Origin: Neobacillus novalis NBRC 102450
GTDB taxonomy: Bacteria; Bacillota; Bacilli; Bacillales; Cytobacillaceae
Length of the DNA stretch: 64,000 bases
Direction: 5' to 3'
NCBI RefSeq assembly: GCF_001591805.1
Contig: NZ_BCVP01000026.1
Coordinates: 46,723-110,722, forward strand
Positions 36,169 to 44,805 of this stretch are shown one piece after another; the stretch's first letter is position 1; each line of letters starts with the position of its first letter. The notes beneath the pieces are model-generated. The model worked only from the letters and a program-made list of their open reading frames with translations, ran no database searches and was not told where the DNA came from. The position numbers and the translations under genes were made by a program.

Positions 36169-38075
36169 CTAATTGATTTTCTCAATACCAGTCTTTTTCT
36201 GATGCCTTTTATCCATGATTTGATCCAAATACTGTGTAAATTCCGATTCGCCTGAGTACGACAAGCACAGGTATTCCTTCGCCCTCGTCATCCCGATATA
36301 AAATAAGGAAACCTCCCTCTCCTTATCGTCTTGAAGCGGAAATGGCATGGAATCAACATTTACGATAAATACGGCCTGAAAATCTAGACCTTTGCTGCTG
36401 TCTATGGTACTAATTTTAATTTTGCCATCATCCTTTTTAAAGGATCGCTTGGAAACATCATTTTCCGTAATCCAAAAAAACGGTAAGTCCGACTCCCTTA
36501 ACAAGCGTTTAATAATATCCACAAACGGATATTTATGATTCTTTTTCACCCGGTACAAAATAAGCATTTCATCAAAAGGAATCTTCCGCTCTTCATGCAG
36601 CTTTTTCATTTGCCTGGCAACTAATCTCATTTCATCAAAGAAATTGGCAGCCTTAATAATCCCTGGTTCTGGCCCTTTCCGCTGGTGCTTTGTGGGGCGA
36701 TAATTTCTCCATCGAGTTCTCGATTCACGACCTTATTTTTAAACATTGAATGTTCGCGGTAAAAATCCCAGGCAAACTTAACAATTTGTTGCGTATTCCG
36801 ATAGTTAATCGACAACACCTTTGATCTACCTTGAAAGCTTAATCCTGTATCCTGTAAGTACGATCGTTTCCGCCGGTAAATTGTCTGCGCTCGATCCTCT
36901 ACCAATAAAAGCGACTGAGTATCGGTATTTATTAAGAGACTAACAAGCCGCAGCCACTCCGCATCAAAATCCTGCCCTTCATCAATCAAAATAGCATCAT
37001 AGGAAGGTAGAATGGTTTCCTTCTTCTCGATCTTATCAATAATCACAGTAAGGTTCTGCTCTCTAATTCTTAAATCATTCTTTAACCGAGCATGAAAATT
37101 CCGTACGATAATGTTTTGGTTTTGTGCCTGTTTTACAGTTGGATCAAAATCAAATAGATCCTCTGGCTCATTCAACATATGGTGGATCATCTGCTGAATC
37201 GCGTTGGCCAAAGAAATGTTATAGCAAAGGATTAGATTTTTCCAATCAGGATTTTGTTTTGACAACATCTTCGCCCGGCTCGCCAAAATAATTGTCTTCC
37301 CGCTTCCCGCGACACCGCGAATCAAACGGTTCTTATCGCCAATCTGTTTCGCTAAATTCTCCTGATGCAAATCCATTGTCTTAATATCATGTAAAGACAA
37401 GAGCAGTTGATCCTGATACGGCACCGGAGCCTTAAATTCGGCACTAATCCGGACCTCAGGAAACAAATGATAACGGATGGCATTTATGTCCTCAATGGAA
37501 AGTGGTTCCTTTAATCGATACGGCACAACAAACATATTCATGATTTTTTCCATCAAGATTTCTTCTGAAAACCCATCATTTTCGGGATCAATTTCATCTC
37601 TTGCTAAGCACAAGTTGGGTTCAATGACCGTATATAGTCCATCTTTAATAAAGTCCCTGGTATACAATCTTGTAAAAACAACACCATGACCATAAGGGAA
37701 CTTCAATTTCAATTTATATTTTCCATCTGACTCGATTAGGTTTTTATCTTTTTTCAGCACATCAGTTATTTTAAACATATAGTCCCTTGCCTGATTCATC
37801 GGACTTTGAACTATTGTTTGATCCCCATTGGTTGCCACGATATGCCATTCATCATGATTAATTTGAAAAAGTGTATTTCTCGTATAATCCTTCACTTCCA
37901 AAACAACCAATCCAAGATCAGGACCTATAATCACAAAATCAGGTTTTCTCCCTTGGATTTCCGGTTCAAAATAGACAATATAATCATCTGGCAAATAGGT
38001 TTTTAATGTTCGGAAAAACAGTCGCTCGCCAGCAGTGGCAGTCGATCTAATTGTCTCAGGAATTGTAATCGCCAT
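36169..38075 (-). pseudogene. NERD-domain UvrD-like DNA helicase, frameshifted
   Basis: One gene in two frames. Part one (38075 to about 36700) starts MAITIPETIRSTATAGERLF after GGAGCGG, has the NERD nuclease-related domain (residues 15-130, PDFVIIGPDLGLVVLEVKDY), then helicase Walker A RGVAGSGKTIIL, Walker B ILIDEGQDFD and INYRNTQQIV. After PQSTSGKGQ the frame is lost and closes at 36627. The other frame continues without gap (GPEPGIIKAANFFDEMRLVA) to 36169 with IDSSKGLDFQAVFI and FYIGMTRAKEYL, the last UvrD motifs. A single missing base near 36692-36697, in a GGGG run, explains it. Either a pseudogene or a sequencing error; a full protein would be about 635 residues. Confidence 0.88.
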
Positions 38076-38299
38076 AATAACCGCTCCAAAATCTGCATTT
38101 TCCTCCATTATACTACAAATAGTGCACTTTTCCTTAAACGAATGGGTATATAATCCTTTTATTTTAACATTTTTCTACTATTCCAAACAAAATTCACCAA
38201 AGGTATTGTATTTTAGTCCTATTATTTTGATAATAGAATGGAAGATATAATCCTACATACATAGAAAACAATAGAACTCATGAAAGTAGAGTGGAAATT

Positions 38300-38677
38300 T
38301 TGTTAAAAGGAATCCTAGATAAATTATTAAAAGGGAAAGAACCAACACCCCAACCGGCCGTCAAACCCATTAGCCAAGCTGACGTAGAAGCATTAGTAGA
38401 GGCAAAAATTAGGGAGCATGCAGCAACACTGGAATATACAAAAAAGGATTCACCCGATCAAAATCAGCCGGCAGATCCAGACGATTACACCTTAACCCCG
38501 AAACAAATTGAATATGCCCTTTCTTTAATCGACAAAATTAAGTATGAATTCGAATTGGCAATTGATCCGTCAGCCTTAACCATAAAAGACTTAAATAGAT
38601 TAATTGCTTATAATCGGTATAAAAATAAAGGAACACTTGTTAATTTGGTGAAAAAAGGTGTATTGAAGAAAAAGTAA
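38300..38677 (+). CDS. Hypothetical protein, about 125 residues
   Basis: TTG start preferred because AGAGTGG lies five bases upstream; GTG at 38291 is the alternative. N-terminal helix LLKGILDKLLKGKE, a proline-rich linker, then a helical C-terminal domain (LTPKQIEYALSLIDKIKYEF, LTIKDLNRLIAYNRYKNKGT) that looks like a small DNA- or protein-binding helical bundle. It is divergent from the NERD-helicase. Function unknown. Confidence 0.65.
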   Translation: MLKGILDKLLKGKEPTPQPAVKPISQADVEALVEAKIREHAATLEYTKKDSPDQNQPADPDDYTLTPKQIEYALSLIDKIKYEFELAIDPSALTIKDLNRLIAYNRYKNKGTLVNLVKKGVLKKK

Positions 38678-38764
38678 ATAAATCTGCGCATTATAAAAAA
38701 ATTGCGGTTCCATAAATGGAACACGGGATTTTTTCATTCCGCTCCTATCTTGTCACGGGTGCGA

Positions 38765-38803
38765 TTCTCGTGGTTTTTAGTATGGATATCCTTGCCACAA
38801 GAA
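38765..38803. repeat. Dispersed 39-bp inverted repeat, copy B
   Basis: TTCTCGTGG and CCACAAGAA at the same 39-bp span as copy A (21792). It is followed by CCGTCCCCATG, which also occurs inverted at about 58066-58080. Confidence 0.55.
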
Positions 38804-38811
38804 CCGTCCCC

Positions 38812-39465
38812 ATGATTCCAAAACCAAATCAAGTGTGGACATGGGACATTACATGGCTTCCAGGTCCTATTAAGGGTCCCTATTTTAGGCTTTATATGAT
38901 TGATATATTTAGTAGAATGCCAGTTGGTTGGGATGTATGGGAAAATGAAGATGCAGTGTACGCAGAAGAGCTAATCAAAAAAGCGTTCATTAGCGAAAAG
39001 ATTGCAGGTGAACCCTTAGTTCTACATTCTGATAACGGAAGTCCTATGAAAACCGCGACCTTTCAGGTCTTATTACAGAAATTATGCATTCAAAAGTCCT
39101 ATTCAAGACCGCGAGTGAGTAATGTCAATCCTTATTCTGAGGCCATGTTTCGGACAATGAAGTATCGGCCAGAGTATCCACATAAAGGGTTTGTGTCCCT
39201 AGATGCAGCACGTTCATGGGCAGCAGAATTTGTGCTGTAATATGCCTGTGAACACCAACATAATGGATTAAATTTCGTGACACCACACCAATGTCATGCC
39301 GGGTAATATATAGAAATTCTGGAGAAGCGAAAAGAAGTTTATGAGCAAGCAAAGTCCAGGCACCCAGAACTTTAGTCTCGCTCAACAAGGGATTGGTCTG
39401 CCCACAAATCAGTGGCATTAAATCCGATAAAAGATGAGGAGAAAACAAGTAAACTATCGGAATGA
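38812..39465 (+). pseudogene. IS3-type transposase (rve domain) remnant
   Basis: Begins inside the integrase core at KPNQVWTWDITWLPGP (first catalytic Asp), continues YMIDIFSRMPVGW and PLVLHSDNGSPM (second Asp) and ends with the region of the catalytic Glu. In-frame stops at 39238, at about 39301 and 39371 break it; the N terminus and left end are missing. The tail continues RKEVYEQAKSRHPEL and DEEKTSKLSE to 39465. IS sequence probably reaches about 39600 (CGACAACTTTCTTGACAAACAC). Confidence 0.85.
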
Positions 39466-39651
39466 TCAATAAAAATTTTACCCTCTTCATAAAATATTAG
39501 TGCGTAAGAAGCAATATTTTATGAAGTGGCCACCAACCAAGCGATAGCGCAGTAGGATTTTGAGGAATTACGACAACTTTCTTGACAAACACCTTAAGTG
39601 TATATGCCAAAAACGTTTAAATATTTATTAGCCTGAACAAAATTCACTTTT

Positions 39652-40044
39652 TTAAATACTATTGTCAACATAACACATTCCATTGATCAAATAACAAATA
39701 TCAGCTCTATATATTGGTTCATTATTATCAACAATTATAAATGAATCTGTAACATATGGATTGTAATAGATTAACTTGTTATGTTGTATGATATCTATTT
39801 TATTTCCAATATAATTTCCTACTACATACGCGTGAACATTTTTTTGTCTTTCTCGTCTTACTTTCTCTTGTCCTGATTTATGAATTTTAAATTCTACATC
39901 TGACAAAATTAAAGATTCTTGATATGAAATAACTCGTCGTGATTTTTTATCAAGCACAGAAAACATCCTTTTCTGAAGATTCCTATATACTTGAACACGT
40001 TGATTCATTTTTATTTCCTTATTTATTAACAGTGGGTTTTTCAT
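39652..40044 (-). CDS. Hypothetical protein at the edge of the defence island
   Basis: About 130 residues from ATG 40044 (AGGTGG upstream); ATG at 40008 (MNQRVQVYRNLQKRMFSVLD) is an alternative. Contains VISYQESLILSDVEFKIHK and QKNVHAYVVGNYIGNKIDII, mixed alpha/beta, no membrane segment. I recall such MNQRV-starting proteins as phage- or island-associated but cannot name a family. It lies after the island terminator, in its own unit. Confidence 0.6.
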   Translation of the reverse strand: MKNPLLINKEIKMNQRVQVYRNLQKRMFSVLDKKSRRVISYQESLILSDVEFKIHKSGQEKVRRERQKNVHAYVVGNYIGNKIDIIQHNKLIYYNPYVTDSFIIVDNNEPIYRADICYLINGMCYVDNSI

Positions 40045-40281
40045 GTTAAAAACCACCTAACTGGTGTTATTTGACCAAATTTATTTCAAACAAACAACTC
40101 ACATATATTTTATAATACAAAGTATTTTGATTTTGGAAATTGGTACCTAGTCCAAATTTTTTATGTATCTAAAGAAATATGATATTAAAATAAATAATCA
40201 TAGGACAAGCTTTCCCTTTTTTTAAAATTTTATCCTTCGTTATTATTGTTGATTGTAGTACTTAATTCCTTTTAAGAATTC
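40045..40281. other. Intergenic, no gene seen
   Basis: AT-rich stretch between the hypothetical gene and the island terminator; holds the likely promoter of the hypothetical gene. Confidence 0.4.
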
Positions 40282-40320
40282 ATAAAAAAAAGGATTTACA
40301 TTATTAATTCAATGTAAACC
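40282..40320 (-). terminator. Terminator of the helicase/GHKL unit
   Basis: GGTTTACATT and AATGTAAATCC arms around nine bases, followed on the minus strand by TTTTTTTT. It closes the island right after the GHKL gene. Confidence 0.88.
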
Positions 40321-40337
40321 CTGTTTTTTAATAACCT

Positions 40338-42149
40338 TTACTTTTTCAAAAATTTCTTAGCAATTCTTCCCCAGTCTTTTCTTGCATCCTGTATATCGTC
40401 TTTTCTTTCTCCGTCAGGTATTTCATCTTCAAATCTAGCCCACGCTGCAAGCAATAATCTTAAACCTTCTGAAGCTTTCTCTAATCTATCTTGTAGATCT
40501 CTACTATTACTACTTTCGTTATTATCTAAGACTTCAATTAAATGCTCATATGCAGGGTGATTTCTGTTAAGGAGAATGTTCAATGCACCTCCACTTGGCT
40601 GTACTGTAAAAAAGGCATCGCTTTCAAAATAAGATTCAGTAAAAGAATATTTTAAGTTATTTGTCACTGTATAAACTGCAATCTCCTGAGCCTCTTCTTC
40701 TTCTACCCCCGATGTAATAAGATCCGTACGTATGTTTTCAACCTTTTCTTCTGGAGTAAGAGCCTCATCTATATCGCTACTTCCAACAAAACCTTGTCTC
40801 TTTCTTTCTTGAGTATATTCAGTAGCTTTTTTCTCGATTTCAGTATTTTCATACCTTTTTGATTTACTGCGCATTCCTTTAGTTTGTTCTTTAATAAGTT
40901 TTCTCAATGATGTAATTTGTTTGTATATGTAGTCTGCTACTTCAATTAATGGAGCTCTTGGATCGCCCTCTTCTTCCAATTCCTCTTTAATTTCGTCAAT
41001 GTCTTTTCCTTTTCTTTGTAGGTCAATAATTTGATGTATCATTCCTAATATATCTGAAAAATTTCTGGCTGTTTGTTTATTATTTGTTACTCCCATTAGC
41101 TCATCTAATGAAGGTGGAAACTCAACTTCTATTCCCCACCATCTTTCTGTTGGATCACTTTGTGAAACTAATGTTTGATCTAGTTCTAATTCCCTACCTG
41201 CTCTTACAACGGATATTCCAGTATTATCTTTAGCATGCTTACCATGTGGTGTATTACCGGCGTTGTCATCAGTTCGTGCTTCTAATGACGCGATAGAAGT
41301 TCGAACAAAAATATCATGGTTTTGATCCTTGTAATTAACCCTGAATATTCTTTCGTAATTTTCTCCACCATGTTTTTCAAACATCGGCTTATTATGGAAC
41401 GGCTCCGGGCAATTAGTTTTAGCCATTAGATAACAAGGATCGTTTGGTTTTGAAAGTTGATCTCTTGATACATAAGAAGGATTATCGAGATCAAAAACAG
41501 TCATTTGAATCTTAAGTTGATTTGAATGAATAAACTTTCTATAGATCCTGCCAATCAAGGATTCCGAATGCCTTAGTAAGGTTTCACCCTTATTCCACAT
41601 TAATCTATCGATGCTAGACCAAACTACTAGTGTTCCAGTACGACCAAACTCTTTAACTACTTTTGAATATATGTAGGGAACTGCTTTTTTGAACGGTTCT
41701 GGCATAGAGCTAGATTTAGTATTTTTAATTTCATTTACATCTAAATAAACATGGTAAGCATTTTCTACTCCATCTTGCCAACTCCATACGTCTACGCGTT
41801 TACATTGTGAAATTGATGATGCTGGCAGTCCCATGCCAAAGCGGCCTATACCTGTCCGTTGATCCTTTCTTAATCGAGTACCATTTCCAAATTGAAGTGA
41901 TAATGCCAATACATCAGGTGACATACCATCTCCGTTATCTAATACGGCTATTTGCTCCAATTTCGAAGATCGCCTAGTCGATAATTGTCGTTCAGCTTCA
42001 CCACAAAGCAGCTGTACGTGAGAAGCATTTGCCTGTATTGAGTTATCAATAAGCTCACAAACAGCATATGCTGTGTTCTTATATCCATTGTCTCTCATTG
42101 CTTCAATAGCTAAATGTGCAGGAACGTATGAATTTTTTAAACTAATCAT
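40338..42149 (-). CDS. GHKL (Hsp90/MORC-type) ATPase, defence-island partner of a helicase
   Basis: 603 residues from ATG 42149 (GGGAGG nine bases before), overlapping the helicase stop by eight bases. The Bergerat ATP fold is complete: N-box AVCELIDNSIQANA (Asn36), G1 LDNGDGMS (Asp71) and G2 GIGRFGMGLP (100-109). N-terminal SYVPAHLAIEAMRDNGYKNT resembles MORC-like prokaryotic ATPases. The C-terminal half (about 400-603) is charged and partly coiled coil (EEIKEELEEEGD, TKGMRSKSKRYE). GHKL ATPases of this kind clamp DNA or act with nucleases in several defence systems. Its translational coupling to a DEAH helicase and position next to Ssp/Dpt genes suggest a two-part module; mechanism unknown. 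Confidence 0.9.
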   Translation of the reverse strand: MISLKNSYVPAHLAIEAMRDNGYKNTAYAVCELIDNSIQANASHVQLLCGEAERQLSTRRSSKLEQIAVLDNGDGMSPDVLALSLQFGNGTRLRKDQRTGIGRFGMGLPASSISQCKRVDVWSWQDGVENAYHVYLDVNEIKNTKSSSMPEPFKKAVPYIYSKVVKEFGRTGTLVVWSSIDRLMWNKGETLLRHSESLIGRIYRKFIHSNQLKIQMTVFDLDNPSYVSRDQLSKPNDPCYLMAKTNCPEPFHNKPMFEKHGGENYERIFRVNYKDQNHDIFVRTSIASLEARTDDNAGNTPHGKHAKDNTGISVVRAGRELELDQTLVSQSDPTERWWGIEVEFPPSLDELMGVTNNKQTARNFSDILGMIHQIIDLQRKGKDIDEIKEELEEEGDPRAPLIEVADYIYKQITSLRKLIKEQTKGMRSKSKRYENTEIEKKATEYTQERKRQGFVGSSDIDEALTPEEKVENIRTDLITSGVEEEEAQEIAVYTVTNNLKYSFTESYFESDAFFTVQPSGGALNILLNRNHPAYEHLIEVLDNNESSNSRDLQDRLEKASEGLRLLLAAWARFEDEIPDGERKDDIQDARKDWGRIAKKFLKK

Positions 42150-43779
42150 CCCAAACATCCTCCCAATTATAAAAAGAATCTGCAACGCTTCTAAAACCAG
42201 GAAGCTCCGTATCAACAACTGTTACAATTTCAGCAACACTGTTTCCGCCCGCTTTTTTTCCCCTAATTGCTCTTCCAACCATTTGACTATATAAAACTAA
42301 TGATAATGTTGGTCTGGCAATAACAGCTGCACTAATATTTGGTGAATCAAAACCAGTTGTAAGAACTCCATAATTACAAATGATGCTTATTTCATCGCTA
42401 TCGCGTCGAAACTTGTCTATTACTGTTCTCCTAACCTCTAATTCCGTATTACTAGTAATTGAGTTTGCTAAAAACCCTTTTATTTTTAATATAGTAGCTA
42501 TAACTTCAGAACTTTCGACTGAAGGTGCAAACACAATTATTCTTTTGTGAATTTGAGACAAATTAATTACTTGCTCTATAATCTGTATATTTCTCTCTGA
42601 GTCTTGTCCCAAGATTGATAATACTTCCTTCGAATAATCTTTTTTACTGTTTAAGTTATAAAAAATAGATTGATCTAATTGGTTATTAATATTGCTATAG
42701 ATTAAATTTTTATATTTTACACTCGCTATGTATTCTTTGTCTATTAAATATTCAACAGGGTTGTTATAATTTTCAATTGATAATGTTACCTTTTTGCTAT
42801 TGTAGAAGTCTGCGAGTTTTTGGTCTTCTTCAATATCGTTCCATGTGCGACCTGGAGTTGCACTTAATCCCAACAATTTAGTTGAGTGTTTTGAATTAAA
42901 TAATATTTCTATAACACTTTGGTATTTTTCAGCAACTGATTGATGTGCTTCATCAACAATAATAAATGAAATTTTACTAGCTAGTTTAGATAATAATTTC
43001 AATCCATCATGAGTCCTCAAAAATTGGGTTAATTTTTGAAACCCAGCCACTATAAAACCATCATTAAGGTGGTAAACCTCCTTATTATCTGTATTCCCCC
43101 AAAGACCCGAAATGTTAATTCGTCTGTTACCTAAGTAGGACCATGCTTTTTTAAATTCTATATAAGCCTGATTACATAGTTCGTCTGTAGAAGCCAACCA
43201 AATTACTACTGTATGCTCATTATCTCTTAAGTAACTGCAAAGAAGATCCATAGTAGTCCTAGTTTTTCCGGAACCAGTAGGCATATGGAGCAATACTCGA
43301 TGGGGATACTTATTGAGTACTTCAATTAATTCTTTTACAGCTCTTCTTTGATGAGGAAATAGTTTATATCTTGGGTCTATAGTTTCTTGATTACCTACTT
43401 GGAGTTCAAATTCGTTTTTGAATTGCGGAACCTTTACATCAAAAAAATTATAAAAAATTAATTCGTCTTCACTTTTAGATATTATTTTTTTATTTTTCAA
43501 GAATACATATTCATTTATGCCCTTACTGTTGAGATAACCTAGCGTTTCCGCAAGTAACTTTATTTCTTCTACCCTTAGTAAATCAATAAGGATTTCTCTA
43601 AATTTTTTATTATCAAGAAACTTTCTTTCCTCATTAATGTGAAAAATCAGTTTTTTTAGTTCGTTCGTCTTTACATATTGTTTATCTAATTTTTGTACTA
43701 ACAGAACTAGTTGTTTACCTAATATTTTTTCAACAGTAACTTCATCCGCCCTAGAGATAATGTCCTTAACTTTATACAT
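42142..43779 (-). CDS. SF2 DEAH-box helicase of the defence island
   Basis: 545 residues from ATG 43779 (AAGGTG upstream). Motif I HMPTGSGKTRTTMDLL near residue 165, motif II IIVDEAHQS near 265, motif III GLSATPGRTW, and in the second RecA domain IIVFAPSVES, TTGFDSPNISAAVI and MVGRAIRGKKAGG (motif VI). The layout is that of type I/III restriction or UvrB-like translocases, without a nuclease domain. About 120 N-terminal helical residues are unassigned. It forms a unit with the GHKL ATPase (8-base overlap) and is separated from sspD by a terminator and 170 bases. Such a pair could translocate on or remodel DNA marked as foreign. Confidence 0.92.
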   Translation of the reverse strand: MYKVKDIISRADEVTVEKILGKQLVLLVQKLDKQYVKTNELKKLIFHINEERKFLDNKKFREILIDLLRVEEIKLLAETLGYLNSKGINEYVFLKNKKIISKSEDELIFYNFFDVKVPQFKNEFELQVGNQETIDPRYKLFPHQRRAVKELIEVLNKYPHRVLLHMPTGSGKTRTTMDLLCSYLRDNEHTVVIWLASTDELCNQAYIEFKKAWSYLGNRRINISGLWGNTDNKEVYHLNDGFIVAGFQKLTQFLRTHDGLKLLSKLASKISFIIVDEAHQSVAEKYQSVIEILFNSKHSTKLLGLSATPGRTWNDIEEDQKLADFYNSKKVTLSIENYNNPVEYLIDKEYIASVKYKNLIYSNINNQLDQSIFYNLNSKKDYSKEVLSILGQDSERNIQIIEQVINLSQIHKRIIVFAPSVESSEVIATILKIKGFLANSITSNTELEVRRTVIDKFRRDSDEISIICNYGVLTTGFDSPNISAAVIARPTLSLVLYSQMVGRAIRGKKAGGNSVAEIVTVVDTELPGFRSVADSFYNWEDVWDD

Positions 43780-43907
43780 TGCCAATAATCACCTTTTTAG
43801 TAGGAAAATATGGATACTTTTATATTACAACAAAACTACTATTTTTTACATAGTATATAAGAATTTGGTATTACTAATTAAGAAAAATAATTTATAATCT
43901 GCCATAT

Positions 43908-43931
43908 AAAAAAGGAGAACCGTAGTCCTCC
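43908..43931 (-). terminator. Terminator between sspD-like gene and helicase unit
   Basis: On the minus strand GGAGGAC-TACG-GTTCTCC (7-base stem, one wobble) is followed by TTTTTTA. So helicase plus GHKL are probably transcribed from their own promoter in 43780-43900. Confidence 0.75.
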
Positions 43932-43950
43932 CTAAATTCTATTTACTTAT

Positions 43951-44793
43951 TTATGAGTATGAGCATATACAAGGAATACTCTCATCTTTAATATTTAGTG
44001 ATTTTTCTACTCCTTCTTTTTCCAACTGTTCACGATACTCTCTTAAAGTAAAAGGGCCGCCATCTCGTTTCAAGATCGAGACATCCTTTTCGAAGTGTTC
44101 TCTAAATCGCTCTTCCATCTCCTCTTGCTCTTTATAACGGTCCGGCCAAACTGCATAAAGTAAAGCGTAATGTTGAAAGCCGCCTCTAACGCAACGTCCT
44201 CCGCAATTTGCATGAGAAAATCCCTTAATACCCTTGGCTGCCAAATCAGGACGCATTTCTTCAGTAATGTAATACATCCTTGGTAGTTTAATACCCCATT
44301 CGTTCTCAATAATAGATTTCACATCAATATCTTCTGTAAAAGTATCAATCATAGGAAATCTGGTTACAATTGGTTCTAAAGGATGATGTTTATAAAATTC
44401 CGTTAAATTATCAGCACGATGTTTCTCATGCGGTCCTATTCCAAAGTAAAGGATTGGTTCTAAATTATGTTCATCTCTTAGTTCTTCTAAAAAAGTAATA
44501 GTTTGATAGACTTTTAGTTCTTCCGAGCATTTTGCTAGTCTAGAATTACCTAAGAATCTATAGTCATAAAATACTTCCTCGGGTGTTCTGCCATCTATAC
44601 GCTCAGTTATATCAATTCCTATATATTCTGCTATTTCATCCATAAAGCGATAGTTATCTTCATCTTCCCACAGAGTATTGGTAAAAAATAAAATTGAATT
44701 CTCTCTACCATATTTTTGCACCATATTATAGGCAACGTAGGCACTAGAGGCGCCTCCACTAAACATTGCAATATGTACAGGTTTCCGTTCCAA
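43951..44793 (-). CDS. sspD: DndC/SspD-like PAPS-reductase-family protein (DNA phosphorothioation)
   Basis: 280 residues; TTG 44793 is preferred (AGGAAG eight bases upstream) over GTG 44802. The PP-loop HIAMFSGGASSAYVA at the N terminus binds ATP and activates a substrate by adenylation, as in PAPS reductases and DndC. ANCGGRCVRGG near residue 195 and a C-terminal IPCICS offer cysteines for an iron-sulfur cluster or sulfur transfer. In Ssp and Dnd systems this protein helps put sulfur in the DNA backbone. It follows the ATPase gene by 12 bases. DndC itself is longer; the neighbouring DUF4007 and large ATPase favour SspD. Confidence 0.83.
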   Translation of the reverse strand: MERKPVHIAMFSGGASSAYVAYNMVQKYGRENSILFFTNTLWEDEDNYRFMDEIAEYIGIDITERIDGRTPEEVFYDYRFLGNSRLAKCSEELKVYQTITFLEELRDEHNLEPILYFGIGPHEKHRADNLTEFYKHHPLEPIVTRFPMIDTFTEDIDVKSIIENEWGIKLPRMYYITEEMRPDLAAKGIKGFSHANCGGRCVRGGFQHYALLYAVWPDRYKEQEEMEERFREHFEKDVSILKRDGGPFTLREYREQLEKEGVEKSLNIKDESIPCICSYS

Positions 44794-44805
44794 TGTAGCC
44801 ACTTC

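Noticed and set aside
39125..39490. Minus-strand ORF of 121 codons
   Set aside because: Antisense to the IS3 transposase relic, no RBS.
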